A DNA stretch of 64,000 nt from Salinigranum marinum (lineage in GTDB: Archaea; Halobacteriota; Halobacteria; Halobacteriales; Haloferacaceae), in assembly GCF_024228675.1 (NCBI RefSeq), contig NZ_CP100461.1, positions 744,001-808,000 on the forward strand, read 5' to 3'. The notes under the pieces were generated by a model. That model worked only from the letters and a program-made list of their open reading frames with translations, searched no databases and had not been told where the DNA came from. Shown here piece after piece: positions 25,677 through 33,920 of the stretch (position 1 is its first letter; each line of letters opens with the position of its first letter). The translations under genes were made by a program, and so were the position numbers.

Positions 25677-26618
25677 CTACCGACGCTCCCGCCCGAGCAC
25701 CTCGACGCGGCCGTCCTCTGCGAACCGGTACCGCCGCCCGGCCCACTCGAACTCGGTGACGACGCGTCCCGCGAGCGTCACGACGGGGAGCAACAGCAAC
25801 CCGGGGTACGCGAACAGGACGTTCACCCGACGGAGCCCGAGCCGGGCGTACACCCCGGCGATGGCGACCGTGAGGAGCGGTGCGACCGTGAGCGGGAAGC
25901 AGACGCCGGCCGCGGCCAGCGGCACGCTCAGGAGCGACCAGCGCCACCCCTCGTTGACGCCGACGATGCGGACGAACCGAACGAGGCGGTTCGAGACCCG
26001 CTCGAACTCCCCGGGGACCGTCACCGGGGTCACCAGTGACCGAACCGGGTGAACGCCGGGGAGTCGCTGGGTGAGCAGGTAGTCGTCGCTCAACACCTCC
26101 CGGAGTTCGTCAGCGAGCGCTGGGACGCTCACCGTCAGTTCCGACCGGGTGAACGTCACGCCGCCGCCCCAGGCGGTGTCGGCCACGCTCCCGACCTGGA
26201 AGCACATCAGGAACGCGAACAGCGCGCCGAACCACGCCTCGACGAGCCGCCACCAGCCGTCGCCGACGAACACCGGAACGGCGCTCGCCGGGCCGTGGTC
26301 CTCCCCGGCGGCGACCAGTCGGTCGATCCACTCGGCGTCGCGCTCGAAGTCGTCGTCGGTCCAGACGAACCGGTCGTTCTCGGCGCGCTCCATCCCGTAC
26401 GCGAGCGCGTTCGCCTTGCCCGAACAGCCCTCCGGCTCGCCGGCGACGAGCACCTCCACACCGTCCGGTGGGTCGTGCCCGGCGACCGGATCGACCGGCG
26501 TATCACAGATCACCAGCAGTTCGTCGTCGGGGCCGAGGCCGGCGACCAGCGCCTCGCAGGCGTCGCCCCACTCGACGGTCGGCAGCAGGACGCTCACGGG
26601 GTCGCGCTCGCTCATCAT
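25677..26618 (-). CDS. family 2 glycosyltransferase, membrane-anchored
   Basis: Encodes 313 residues (ATG at 26618, a second ATG at 26615). The GT-A core has VSVLLPTVEWGDACEALVAG, the donor-site GKANALAYGMERAENDRFVW and the metal-binding DDDFERDAEWI. The SDDYLLTQRLPGVH segment is the acceptor/catalytic QxxRW-like region. Two to four hydrophobic helices occupy about 225-290. The product is probably an envelope or membrane glycoconjugate enzyme; the acceptor is not predictable. It stands alone, with elp3 downstream on the same strand. Confidence 0.82.
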   Translation of the reverse strand: MMSERDPVSVLLPTVEWGDACEALVAGLGPDDELLVICDTPVDPVAGHDPPDGVEVLVAGEPEGCSGKANALAYGMERAENDRFVWTDDDFERDAEWIDRLVAAGEDHGPASAVPVFVGDGWWRLVEAWFGALFAFLMCFQVGSVADTAWGGGVTFTRSELTVSVPALADELREVLSDDYLLTQRLPGVHPVRSLVTPVTVPGEFERVSNRLVRFVRIVGVNEGWRWSLLSVPLAAAGVCFPLTVAPLLTVAIAGVYARLGLRRVNVLFAYPGLLLLPVVTLAGRVVTEFEWAGRRYRFAEDGRVEVLGRERR

Positions 26619-26844
26619 CCGTTCTGTCGGGTGGGAGGACCCGACGATAATCAACGTTCTCACACGGCCTGAACAGAACGAGCACAGCGAGCCCGCGTCA
26701 GCGGACGGCCGTCGTGTCGGCCGTCCGACGACCACCGTGCGTCACCCCCACGACGAGGAGGACCCCGGCGACAGTCGCGAAGGCGACTGACCCGGTCGAA
26801 CCCCGACCCCGACCGTGACGGTGACGGTGCGGAAGTCACCTCTC

Positions 26845-27930
26845 TCAGCGTACGAGTCGGTACAGCCGGAAGAACTCGTTCTCGATGGGGAGCACCTCGA
26901 CGTCGGAGAAGCCCGCCTCCGTCGCGTACTCCCGCAGCGTCTCCGCGCGCATCACGGTCCCCGTGCCGACGCCGTCGTCGACCATGCTCACCGGCAGGCA
27001 GTGGAAGACGCTCCAGCCGTACATGAACGCCTCGACGGTGCCAGCGTCGGGCGCGAACGAGTCGTCGACGCGCTCGTCCATGACGAGAACGGTGCCGTCG
27101 GGGGCCGCCAGGTCGTGCATCGACGACAGCACCGAGACGGGGTCGGACATGTCGTGGACACACTCGAACGCCGTCACGAGGTCGTACGACCCCTCGACGT
27201 CGGCGGCGTCGGCGTGGGTGAACGAGAGTCTCTCGCCCACGTCAGACGCGGCGGCGTTCTCGCGAGCCCTGTCGACGGAGGCTTCGTCGGCGTCGATACC
27301 GTGGACGGTCGCGTCAGGGTACGCCCGTGCGATGCCGATCGCCGACCAGCCGTGGCCACAGCCGACGTCGGCGACGCGCCCGCCGGCACGGAGCGCGGCG
27401 TCGACCCCGTCGAGCGACGGCAACCACTCCGTGCCGAGTTCGTTCACGAACAGCGGCCGGTTGAGCGCCGCCTGTCCCTCGTGTAAGTCCGCGCCGAACT
27501 CGTGGAACTCGATCCCCTCGCCCGTGCGGTAGGCCTCGGCGACGTCGCCGACGATCGACACCGCGCCCACGACGGTCCGCGGGAGCGACGCGAGGTAGTC
27601 GAGGCTCTCGGGGTCGGTGAGGACGGCCGCGTGTGCCGGCGGGAGCGCGAAGCGCCGTTCGGCGGCGGCCGCCCCGGGGTTCTCGCACGTCAGGAGCCCC
27701 GCGACCGCACCCTGTTCGAGCCACTCGCGCGCGTACCGTTCGCTCGTCTCCGTGGCCGCCGCGAGTTCGACGGACGTCGACGGTCCCTCGGCGGCGAGGG
27801 CGTCGTAGTAGCCGAGCCGCGAGCCGAGGTGGATGGCGTAGGTGGTGAACGTCCCCAGCGCGGCCTCGAAGACCCGTTCCTGAAATGTTTCGACGGCAGT
27901 TCGGTCGATCTCTGGCTGGCTCGTTGCCAT
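26845..27930 (-). CDS. class I SAM-dependent methyltransferase with winged-helix N-terminus
   Basis: Encodes 361 residues. Residues 15-100 form a dimerisation/winged-helix region like those of O-methyltransferases (AIHLGSRLGYYDALAAEGPS, then TSERYAREWLEQGAVAGLLT). Motif I is VADVGCGHGWSAIGIAR, with HGIDADEASVDRARENAA as motif II and FECVHDMSDPVSVL as motif III/IV. The substrate is unknown. It is transcribed divergently from the FilR1-like regulator at 28164, with a repeated 11-base element in the shared promoter region, so local regulation is plausible. Confidence 0.85.
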   Translation of the reverse strand: MATSQPEIDRTAVETFQERVFEAALGTFTTYAIHLGSRLGYYDALAAEGPSTSVELAAATETSERYAREWLEQGAVAGLLTCENPGAAAAERRFALPPAHAAVLTDPESLDYLASLPRTVVGAVSIVGDVAEAYRTGEGIEFHEFGADLHEGQAALNRPLFVNELGTEWLPSLDGVDAALRAGGRVADVGCGHGWSAIGIARAYPDATVHGIDADEASVDRARENAAASDVGERLSFTHADAADVEGSYDLVTAFECVHDMSDPVSVLSSMHDLAAPDGTVLVMDERVDDSFAPDAGTVEAFMYGWSVFHCLPVSMVDDGVGTGTVMRAETLREYATEAGFSDVEVLPIENEFFRLYRLVR

Positions 27931-27970
27931 GGCTGGACGGTGGCGTCCGAGCGGGCTATAGTTACTTTCT

Positions 27971-28076
27971 GAGACACAGTTTCCGAAACGAAACGTGTCG
28001 GTCGGGGTGTGACGGAGGTCGCGTCCGGAGACGACGGCCACGCGGTGACCCGCGTCTCACGGCCCGAGACACAGTT
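27971..28076. promoter_or_regulatory. 11-base direct repeats in the methyltransferase / regulator divergent region
   Basis: GAGACACAGTT occurs exactly at 27971-27981 and 28066-28076, 95 bases apart. One copy lies close to each of the divergent start codons (27930 and 28164). The identical orientation and placement suggest a shared binding site, possibly for the adjacent regulator. This is inference from sequence. Confidence 0.4.
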
Positions 28077-28163
28077 ATCACATCGGGGTGCGAACGGATG
28101 GTAACGCGTGTCATCCACTGGAGGGACCGTGGACACGCATCCCGAGATTCGGGGGAGGAGAAG

Positions 28164-29021
28164 ATGAGAGACGCAGATGGGGAAGTCCTCGACGAACTCC
28201 TGCAGAACGCGCTGGAGATCCAACACCGCGGCCTCAGGGCGGGACCAGCCGACGCTCGACTCGACACCGACGAGTTGCTCGACGTGGTCCGGCACCGCGA
28301 ACTGTTCGAGGCGCTGTACGACGAACCGCTCGACCGTCGCGACCTCGAAGCACGGCTCGACGTCTCGCGGGCGACGAGCCACCGGTTCACCCGCTGGCTC
28401 GCGTCGAACGCGTACGCCGACCGCGTCGACGGCGTCTACCACCTGACTGGCGAGGGCGAGGTCGTCGCCGAGGCCGTGATGGGGCTCGAGCGGAAGCTCC
28501 GGGCCGCCGACCGGCTGGCCCCCCTGCTCGACGTGATCTGTGAGGACCACCGGGACTTCGTGGTCGAACCGTTCGAGGACGCCACCGTGACCGTGGCGAC
28601 GCCGTCGGAGCCGTACGCGCCGGTGACCCGCTTTCTGACGCTCCTTCGCAGCTGTGGTCGGTTCCGCGGCTTCAACACCACCCACATGATCCCACCGGGG
28701 CTGGCCGATCTGTACGGCGATCCGTTCGCGGCGTGCGAGGTGGAACTGATCTCTCTCCCGAACGTGATCGAAGCGCTCCGCGAGACTGAGCGCGACGTCT
28801 GGCGCGCGCTCGACGAGGAGGACGGACATCTGAAGCTCCTGACCCGCGAGGCGCTCCCGTACGGACTCGCGCTGTTCGACGACCGGGTCGGGATCGGCGG
28901 GTACGACGAGGAGACCGGGACGCTTCGGGTGTTCGTCGACACGGACACGGCCATCGCGCGGGCGTGGGCCGAACGGGTCTACGAGACGTTCAGGCGAGAC
29001 TCGAAGCCGGTGACCGCGTGA
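28164..29021 (+). CDS. winged-helix regulator with FilR1-like domain
   Basis: Encodes 285 residues from the ATG at 28164, preceded by GGGGGAGGAG, a possible ribosome-binding site. The N-terminal winged helix includes LLDVVRHRELFEALYDEPLD and SRATSHRFTRWLASN. The C-terminal domain (FVVEPFEDATVTVATPSEPY onward, with GFNTTHMIPPGLADLYGD) matches FilR1-type effector domains of haloarchaeal regulators. It is the same architecture as the gene at 10195. It is divergent from a methyltransferase it may control. Ligand unknown. Confidence 0.8.
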   Translation: MRDADGEVLDELLQNALEIQHRGLRAGPADARLDTDELLDVVRHRELFEALYDEPLDRRDLEARLDVSRATSHRFTRWLASNAYADRVDGVYHLTGEGEVVAEAVMGLERKLRAADRLAPLLDVICEDHRDFVVEPFEDATVTVATPSEPYAPVTRFLTLLRSCGRFRGFNTTHMIPPGLADLYGDPFAACEVELISLPNVIEALRETERDVWRALDEEDGHLKLLTREALPYGLALFDDRVGIGGYDEETGTLRVFVDTDTAIARAWAERVYETFRRDSKPVTA

Positions 29022-29084
29022 GGTCGAGGCCGGACGAGCGTTCCCACGGTCGACTGGTCGGACGGCGAATACGTCGCCGGTGAG

Positions 29085-31154
29085 TCAGAGCTGGTCGGCG
29101 ACGGCGTCGACGACGGCGCTCAGCACGTCCTCACGCATCCCCGAGAGGAACTCGATTCGGCCGTCGCGGATGCCGAACGCCGTCACGCCCGCGGCGGGGA
29201 CGCGTTCCCGTGCCGCGGCGGCGACCGAACGGACGTCGAACGGCGCGGTGCTCCGGAGGTAGAGTTCGTCGGTGCCGATCCCGACGGTGACGAACGGCCC
29301 CTCGTCGGTGCGGTTTCTCCGGTGGAGTTCGTCGAGCAGCAGCGTCGTCGGCGGGAAGTCGAACCGGTGGGTGAACGAGTCGGTGTCGAGAACGGCGAAG
29401 TTGACGCCGCCGGCCTCTCGGGTTTCGAGGTTCGCCTCGGCTGTCTCGATCTCGTCTTCGAGTTTGACGCGGAACTGCTCGGAGACGTGGCCGGCCAGAC
29501 CGCCGTCGTCGTCGAACAGGAGGTCGGTGATGAGTTCGCGCTTGTCCTCGTACGACTGGTAGTACGCCTCCAGCGCGACCGCCTCGCGGATCTCGCGGAC
29601 CCGGTCGGCGTCGTAGCCGGCCTCGGCGGCGGCCTCGACGTACGCCTCGGGCGTCTCCTCCCAGTAGCTGACCGCCGGGAGGTGGGCGAGGTCGTCACGC
29701 ACCTCGGGGTTGACCGCGCTCGCGACGTTGGCGGCGAGCGCCCCCGTCGAGAGGTCGTCGGCGTCGTCGGCGTCGACGAGTACCTCGGTCACGTCGGCGA
29801 CCTCGTCGTCGGCCGCGGCGGCGTCGAGCACCACCCGACGCGCGCCGTAGACGCCGAGAAGCCCGAGACCGTCGGCGGACTCGGCCGTCGAGCCCGTCCC
29901 GACAAGCAAGACGAGCGGGAGCCGCTCGTCGTGGCGGTCGCGGTCCTGCAACATCCGCGTCACGTCGTTCGTCGCCGCGTCCATCCCGTACATCGGGTCG
30001 TCGAGCGGACGGCGCGTGAAGTAGTGGTACTCGGCGTCCGAGGTGGGGTACTCCTCGCGGATGAGCGGGAGGACGGCCCGCTCGATAGCCGCGCCGGCGA
30101 CGTAGCCGTCGGCGGTCGCCGCGTGCCGGAGGACGATCGGACGGTCGTCGAACACCGCCCGGCGGATCGCTTCGGCGGCGTCCGCGAGCTCCTCGGTGCG
30201 GGTCTCGACCGCGCCGTGCGGCGCGAGCGGTTCGACCGACTCCGGTCGGGCCCGGGAGGTCATCGCGTCGTCGAGACGGCCCTGGACGGTCGCGGCCTCG
30301 TCGTCCGTGAGGACGGTCAGCGCCTCGGTCTCGATCTGGAGTTCGCCGCGACGGAGTTCGACCTCGCCAGCCAGCCGGACGACGTCGTCGACGTCGACCT
30401 CGGGGTACGCGCGGACGCCCGCCTCGACGAAGGCGGCGCACTCGACCGTCCCGGTCTCGTCGCGGAGCTCGAACACCGTCGGTCCGGACGTCTGGTAGAC
30501 GTCGACCACGATCGCCTCGACGCTGACGTCGTCGCCGACGCGGTCGTCGAGGTCGTCGATCGAGACGCGGGAGAACGCCTCGTCGTCGACCGCCGTCGAG
30601 TCGCCCTCGTCGACCGCCGTCGAGTCGCCCTCGTCGTTCCTGTCGTCCACAGCGTCGCCGTCAGAGGACGCACGACCGTTCCCCGCGTCGCCCTGCGTGT
30701 CCGGGACGGAGTCGCTTCCTCCCCGGTTCGTGCGGTCGTTCGTGGTCCCTTTCGCCGGCTTGGGCCGTTTCTTCACCGGTCCCGTGTCGGCGTCGTCCTC
30801 GTCGCGTTCGAGCGGTTCGCCCGCGGGGTCGCCGTCGGGGTCGTCGATACGGGCACCCCGGAACTCGCTCTCGGACTGCCGGATGGACCAGCCGAGGTCG
30901 ACGTTGCCGTTGTCGCGGACGTTTTTCACCTGGACGAACACCGTGTCACCGCGCTCCCAGTCGAGGCTCTCGAGGCGGCGGTCGAGTTCGCTTCGGTGTA
31001 AGAGGCCGGTGACGCTCGGCGAGAGGTCGACGAAGACGCCGAACTCGGCGAACCCGTCGACGGTGCCCCGGTAGAAGCGGCCGGACGTGAGTTGGTTTGC
31101 GTGCTGTCCGCGGAAATCGAACCAGACGTCTTCTTCGTGGGTAATCCAATCCAT
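29085..31154 (-). CDS. S1/OB-fold plus degenerate DHH (RecJ/Cdc45-like) protein
   Basis: Encodes 689 residues. An S1 RNA-binding domain occupies about 20-85 (GRFYRGTVDGFAEFGVFVDL). A long acidic linker follows, then an OB-fold (VSVEAIVVDVYQTSGPTVFE). From about 330 the sequence resembles archaeal RecJ-like DHH proteins (IVLRHAATADGYVAGAAIE). The metal-binding motifs are altered: only one Asp remains in motif I, and the DHH motif reads as LDAAA. It is therefore probably a structural, Cdc45-like or inactive homologue involved in DNA or RNA metabolism, not an exonuclease. Confidence 0.8.
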   Translation of the reverse strand: MDWITHEEDVWFDFRGQHANQLTSGRFYRGTVDGFAEFGVFVDLSPSVTGLLHRSELDRRLESLDWERGDTVFVQVKNVRDNGNVDLGWSIRQSESEFRGARIDDPDGDPAGEPLERDEDDADTGPVKKRPKPAKGTTNDRTNRGGSDSVPDTQGDAGNGRASSDGDAVDDRNDEGDSTAVDEGDSTAVDDEAFSRVSIDDLDDRVGDDVSVEAIVVDVYQTSGPTVFELRDETGTVECAAFVEAGVRAYPEVDVDDVVRLAGEVELRRGELQIETEALTVLTDDEAATVQGRLDDAMTSRARPESVEPLAPHGAVETRTEELADAAEAIRRAVFDDRPIVLRHAATADGYVAGAAIERAVLPLIREEYPTSDAEYHYFTRRPLDDPMYGMDAATNDVTRMLQDRDRHDERLPLVLLVGTGSTAESADGLGLLGVYGARRVVLDAAAADDEVADVTEVLVDADDADDLSTGALAANVASAVNPEVRDDLAHLPAVSYWEETPEAYVEAAAEAGYDADRVREIREAVALEAYYQSYEDKRELITDLLFDDDGGLAGHVSEQFRVKLEDEIETAEANLETREAGGVNFAVLDTDSFTHRFDFPPTTLLLDELHRRNRTDEGPFVTVGIGTDELYLRSTAPFDVRSVAAAARERVPAAGVTAFGIRDGRIEFLSGMREDVLSAVVDAVADQL

Positions 31155-31346
31155 GGGTGTGTCACTGGGTTAGATGGGTGGGAGAGACCCGCCGTCGGCC
31201 GGCGGGTCAGGTCCGTTAGCCGAAGGAAACGCCCGCCGACTAAAACGATTGTCGATACGCCGGCGACAGCAGCGTCCCCCCGCCGAGCGTCGACCGTCGC
31301 CCCCCGTGGCGTGTGAGCACCCGCAGTCGCCGGGTTCTCCGGGCGC

Positions 31347-31616
31347 TCACTCGTCCGCCGCCGCGTGCGACTCGTCGGCACGCAACGATTCGATGTCCGA
31401 AGTGAGTGCGGTCACCTGGTCGGGGTCGAGCGCCACCTCGACGTGGTTGCCCTCGCCGTCGTCGAAGACGAACTTCACCCGGTCGCCGAACGCCCGGGCC
31501 TCTGTCTCCGTGACGTGGTACAGTTTCACCGTCGCACCTTTCGTCTTGGTGCCGACGTGTTTCACCGCGCCCTCGTCGAGTTCGATCACGAAATCCGTCA
31601 GGTCGAGCGTGAGCAT
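31347..31616 (-). CDS. conserved haloarchaeal hypothetical protein
   Basis: Encodes 89 residues forming what looks like a compact beta-rich domain: MLTLDLTDFVIELDEGAVKH, VKLYHVTETEARAFGDRVKF, then VEVALDPDQVTALTSDIESL and an acidic tail. No cysteines or membrane segments. It is in the same direction as the YIP1-family gene upstream and the DHH-like gene downstream. I do not recognise the function. Confidence 0.75.
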   Translation of the reverse strand: MLTLDLTDFVIELDEGAVKHVGTKTKGATVKLYHVTETEARAFGDRVKFVFDDGEGNHVEVALDPDQVTALTSDIESLRADESHAAADE

Positions 31617-31641
31617 GGGCTCGCTACGGCGAGGGGGCGGA

Positions 31642-32244
31642 TCAAATCACCGCCCAGGCGCGGGCGACGGCGATGATCGCGCCGAAGCCGCCGAAGGCGT
31701 AGCCGAACACCAGCGCCGCCGGGACGAGCGCCGCGACGGCCGCCCGGGCGACGCTCGTGCCGTGGACCTCCGCGAGACCGACGACGAGGAGAGCGGCCCC
31801 GTAGAGCGCACAGCCCGCCCGCACCGTCGGGAACGGCAGGCCGGCGAGGGCACACGGTGCCGTGGCGTAGGCGATGGTCTGGACGGTCTCGCTCACGCCG
31901 GCGCGGTCGGAGACGACGAGCATGAGCAACAGCGTCTGGATCGCCGCGGTAAGATGCAGCGTTGCGGGAGCGACGAGCAACCCGACCGCGAGCAGCGTCA
32001 ACGCCGCCGACAGCGCCGGCCCACCCTGGACCGCGGGGACCGACGTGGGGTCGACCAGAAAGCGGGTAGCGACGAACGTCAGGGCGACGACGACGGCGAA
32101 GACCAGCCCGGGTGCCTGGTCGCCCGGGACGACCCCGGCCCGGAAGAAGCCGCGCGGGCGGACGAGCACCTCGACCCAGGCACGGCCGAGCCCGATCGGT
32201 CCACGTTCGCGCCCCTCACCGGGCGTCTCGACCCACGTTGTCAC
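31642..32244 (-). CDS. YIP1-family membrane protein
   Basis: Encodes 200 residues from a GTG start (VTTWVETPGEGRERGPIGLG), a typical haloarchaeal YIP1 N-terminus; the longer frame to 32289 would overlap thymidine kinase. RAWVEVLVRPRGFFRAGVVP precedes about five transmembrane helices. The family fold occurs in trafficking proteins of eukaryotes, but its archaeal role is unknown. It sits 11 bases downstream of tdk and is probably co-transcribed. Confidence 0.8.
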   Translation of the reverse strand: MTTWVETPGEGRERGPIGLGRAWVEVLVRPRGFFRAGVVPGDQAPGLVFAVVVALTFVATRFLVDPTSVPAVQGGPALSAALTLLAVGLLVAPATLHLTAAIQTLLLMLVVSDRAGVSETVQTIAYATAPCALAGLPFPTVRAGCALYGAALLVVGLAEVHGTSVARAAVAALVPAALVFGYAFGGFGAIIAVARAWAVI

Positions 32245-32255
32245 AGTGTGAGTGA

Positions 32256-32918
32256 TTAGGCGCGCCGGAGCGTATGACAGTTCCGACATCGCGCCTCGTA
32301 GGACTCCTCCGAGCCGACGAGGACCGTCGGGTCGTCGACGTGTGCGGGCTCGCCGTCGACGAGCCGCTGGGTCCGCGTCGCCGGCTCGCCACAGACGGAG
32401 CAGATCGCCTGGAGCTTCTCGACGTACTCCGCGACGGCCATGAGCCGCGGGATCGGCTCGAACGGCTCGCCTCTGAACGTGGTGTCGAGCCCGCAGACGA
32501 CCACCCGGTAGCCGTCGTCCGCCAGCGACTCACAGACTCGGGGGAGCGCGGGCCCGAAGAAGTTCCCCTCGTCGATCGCGACGACATCGACGCCCTCGTC
32601 CAGCGCCGAGAGGTGGTCGTAGATCTCCCAGGCACCGTCCCGTCCGTGGTCCTCTTCGGCTCCGGCGGCGCGCTCGTCGGGGTCGCCGCCGTCCGTGCCG
32701 GCGGCCGGGCTCCCGACGACGGTCGCTTCCCAGGTCCGCCCGTCGTGTGACCCGACCGTGGTCTTCCCGTAGCGGTCGTCGACGGCGGGGCTGAAGACGG
32801 CGACCGCCTGGCCCGCGATCTCCGCGCGCCGCAGCCGCCGGAGGAGCTCCTCGGTCTTCCCGGAGAACATCGAGCCGGTGACGACCTCGATCCACCCGCT
32901 CTTGGTGATGGCGTGCAC
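32256..32918 (-). CDS. tdk: thymidine kinase, type II
   Basis: Encodes 220 residues from a GTG start (HAITKSGWIEVVTGSMFSGK). The P-loop GSMFSGKT is at 15-22. DVVAIDEGNFFGPALPRVCE supplies Walker B and the catalytic Glu, and the lasso/zinc domain has two CxxC pairs (CSVCGE and CRNCH). It phosphorylates thymidine for salvage. About 30 residues of acidic, Gly/Asp-rich insertion (near residues 75-100) interrupt the region between the P-loop domain and the Walker B strand, compared with bacterial homologues. Confidence 0.93.
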   Translation of the reverse strand: MHAITKSGWIEVVTGSMFSGKTEELLRRLRRAEIAGQAVAVFSPAVDDRYGKTTVGSHDGRTWEATVVGSPAAGTDGGDPDERAAGAEEDHGRDGAWEIYDHLSALDEGVDVVAIDEGNFFGPALPRVCESLADDGYRVVVCGLDTTFRGEPFEPIPRLMAVAEYVEKLQAICSVCGEPATRTQRLVDGEPAHVDDPTVLVGSEESYEARCRNCHTLRRA

Positions 32919-33031
32919 GCTTCGAGAGGGGCCAACCGAGACGCAAAACCGTTCCGGCTCTCGGTCGCCGGCGGGACTCTGATGTCGATCGGTCGGCGGT
33001 TCCGGCGCGGGCCACGCCACGCCGGACGGTG

Positions 33032-33229
33032 TCAATACAGCCCGCGAAGGAGCCCCAGCACGTCGACGCTGTACCCCAGCGCCTCGACGCCTCTGAAGCC
33101 GAGGTAGATCCCGACGATGCCCATGATGCCGGCGGCGTTCGGCGGGGCCGGGATGGGCACTTCGAGGGCCGCGAAGGCCGCGCCGGCGACCAGCCCCGTC
33201 GCGAGCGCGACGGCGACCTGGAGGTTCAT
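33032..33229 (-). CDS. XapX domain-containing membrane protein
   Basis: Encodes 65 residues. The pattern VPIPAPPNAAGIMGIVGIYL is the hallmark of the XapX (DUF1427) domain, which has two hydrophobic helices joined by a proline-rich turn. It starts one base before the stop of the FMN-reductase gene, so the two form an operon. In bacteria XapX accompanies xanthosine transport genes; no such genes are seen here and the function is unknown. Confidence 0.88.
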   Translation of the reverse strand: MNLQVAVALATGLVAGAAFAALEVPIPAPPNAAGIMGIVGIYLGFRGVEALGYSVDVLGLLRGLY

Positions 33230-33230
33230 C

Positions 33231-33821
33231 TCAGTCCCCCGCGCCGACGTTCTCGCCCGCCTCGAACGTCTCGGGATCGGGTTCGATGGTCGCGTACTGG
33301 ACGACGCGCCGCCCGAGTACGCGGACGCGCTCTGCGAGGTCCTCGTCGGTGATGCGCCCCTCGCCGCCGTCGTACGTGACGTGTCTGTACGCCCCCGGCA
33401 CCGCCGCCTGGTGCGGGACGACCCAGCAGTTGAGCGCTCGGCAGACCGACCGGAGGTGTTCGAGCGCGGTGACGGGGAACGACCCGCCCGCGACGCCGAG
33501 GAGGCCGACGGTCTTCCCCTCGAACTCGTCGAAGCCGCAGTAGTCCAGCGCGTTCTTCAGCACGCCCGAGTACGAGCCGTGGTAGACGGGCGTCCCGAGG
33601 ACCACCGCGTCCGCGCCGTCGACCGCGGCGAGGAGTCGTGCGCCGTCGCCCTGTTCGTCGGCCGCGAGGTCGGCGTCCAGCGGCGGGAGATCGAGCGTCC
33701 GGAGGTCGAGCAGCTCCGTCGACGCGCCCGCTTGCGCCGCCTCGTCGAGCGCCGTCTCCAGGGCGGCCCGGGTGTAGCTCTCGTCGCGGCGGCTCCCGCA
33801 GATGGCGAGGACGTGTGTCAT
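33231..33821 (-). CDS. NADPH-dependent FMN reductase
   Basis: Encodes 196 residues from the ATG at 33821 (MTHVLAICGSRRDESYTRAA). The flavodoxin-like phosphate loop is CGSRRDES, and GTPVYHGSYSGVLKNALDYC is the FMN-contacting segment conserved in this family. The cofactor is probably FMN and the donor NAD(P)H; the acceptor is unknown. It is co-transcribed with the XapX gene. Confidence 0.9.
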   Translation of the reverse strand: MTHVLAICGSRRDESYTRAALETALDEAAQAGASTELLDLRTLDLPPLDADLAADEQGDGARLLAAVDGADAVVLGTPVYHGSYSGVLKNALDYCGFDEFEGKTVGLLGVAGGSFPVTALEHLRSVCRALNCWVVPHQAAVPGAYRHVTYDGGEGRITDEDLAERVRVLGRRVVQYATIEPDPETFEAGENVGAGD

Positions 33822-33920
33822 GCGCGGAGCGACGAGCGACGGGGAGAAAGGTGCCACGATCCGCGCCCCAGGCGCCAACCGATGCGAGCGAACCCACGCC
33901 GATCGACTCGGGCGGGTGCC

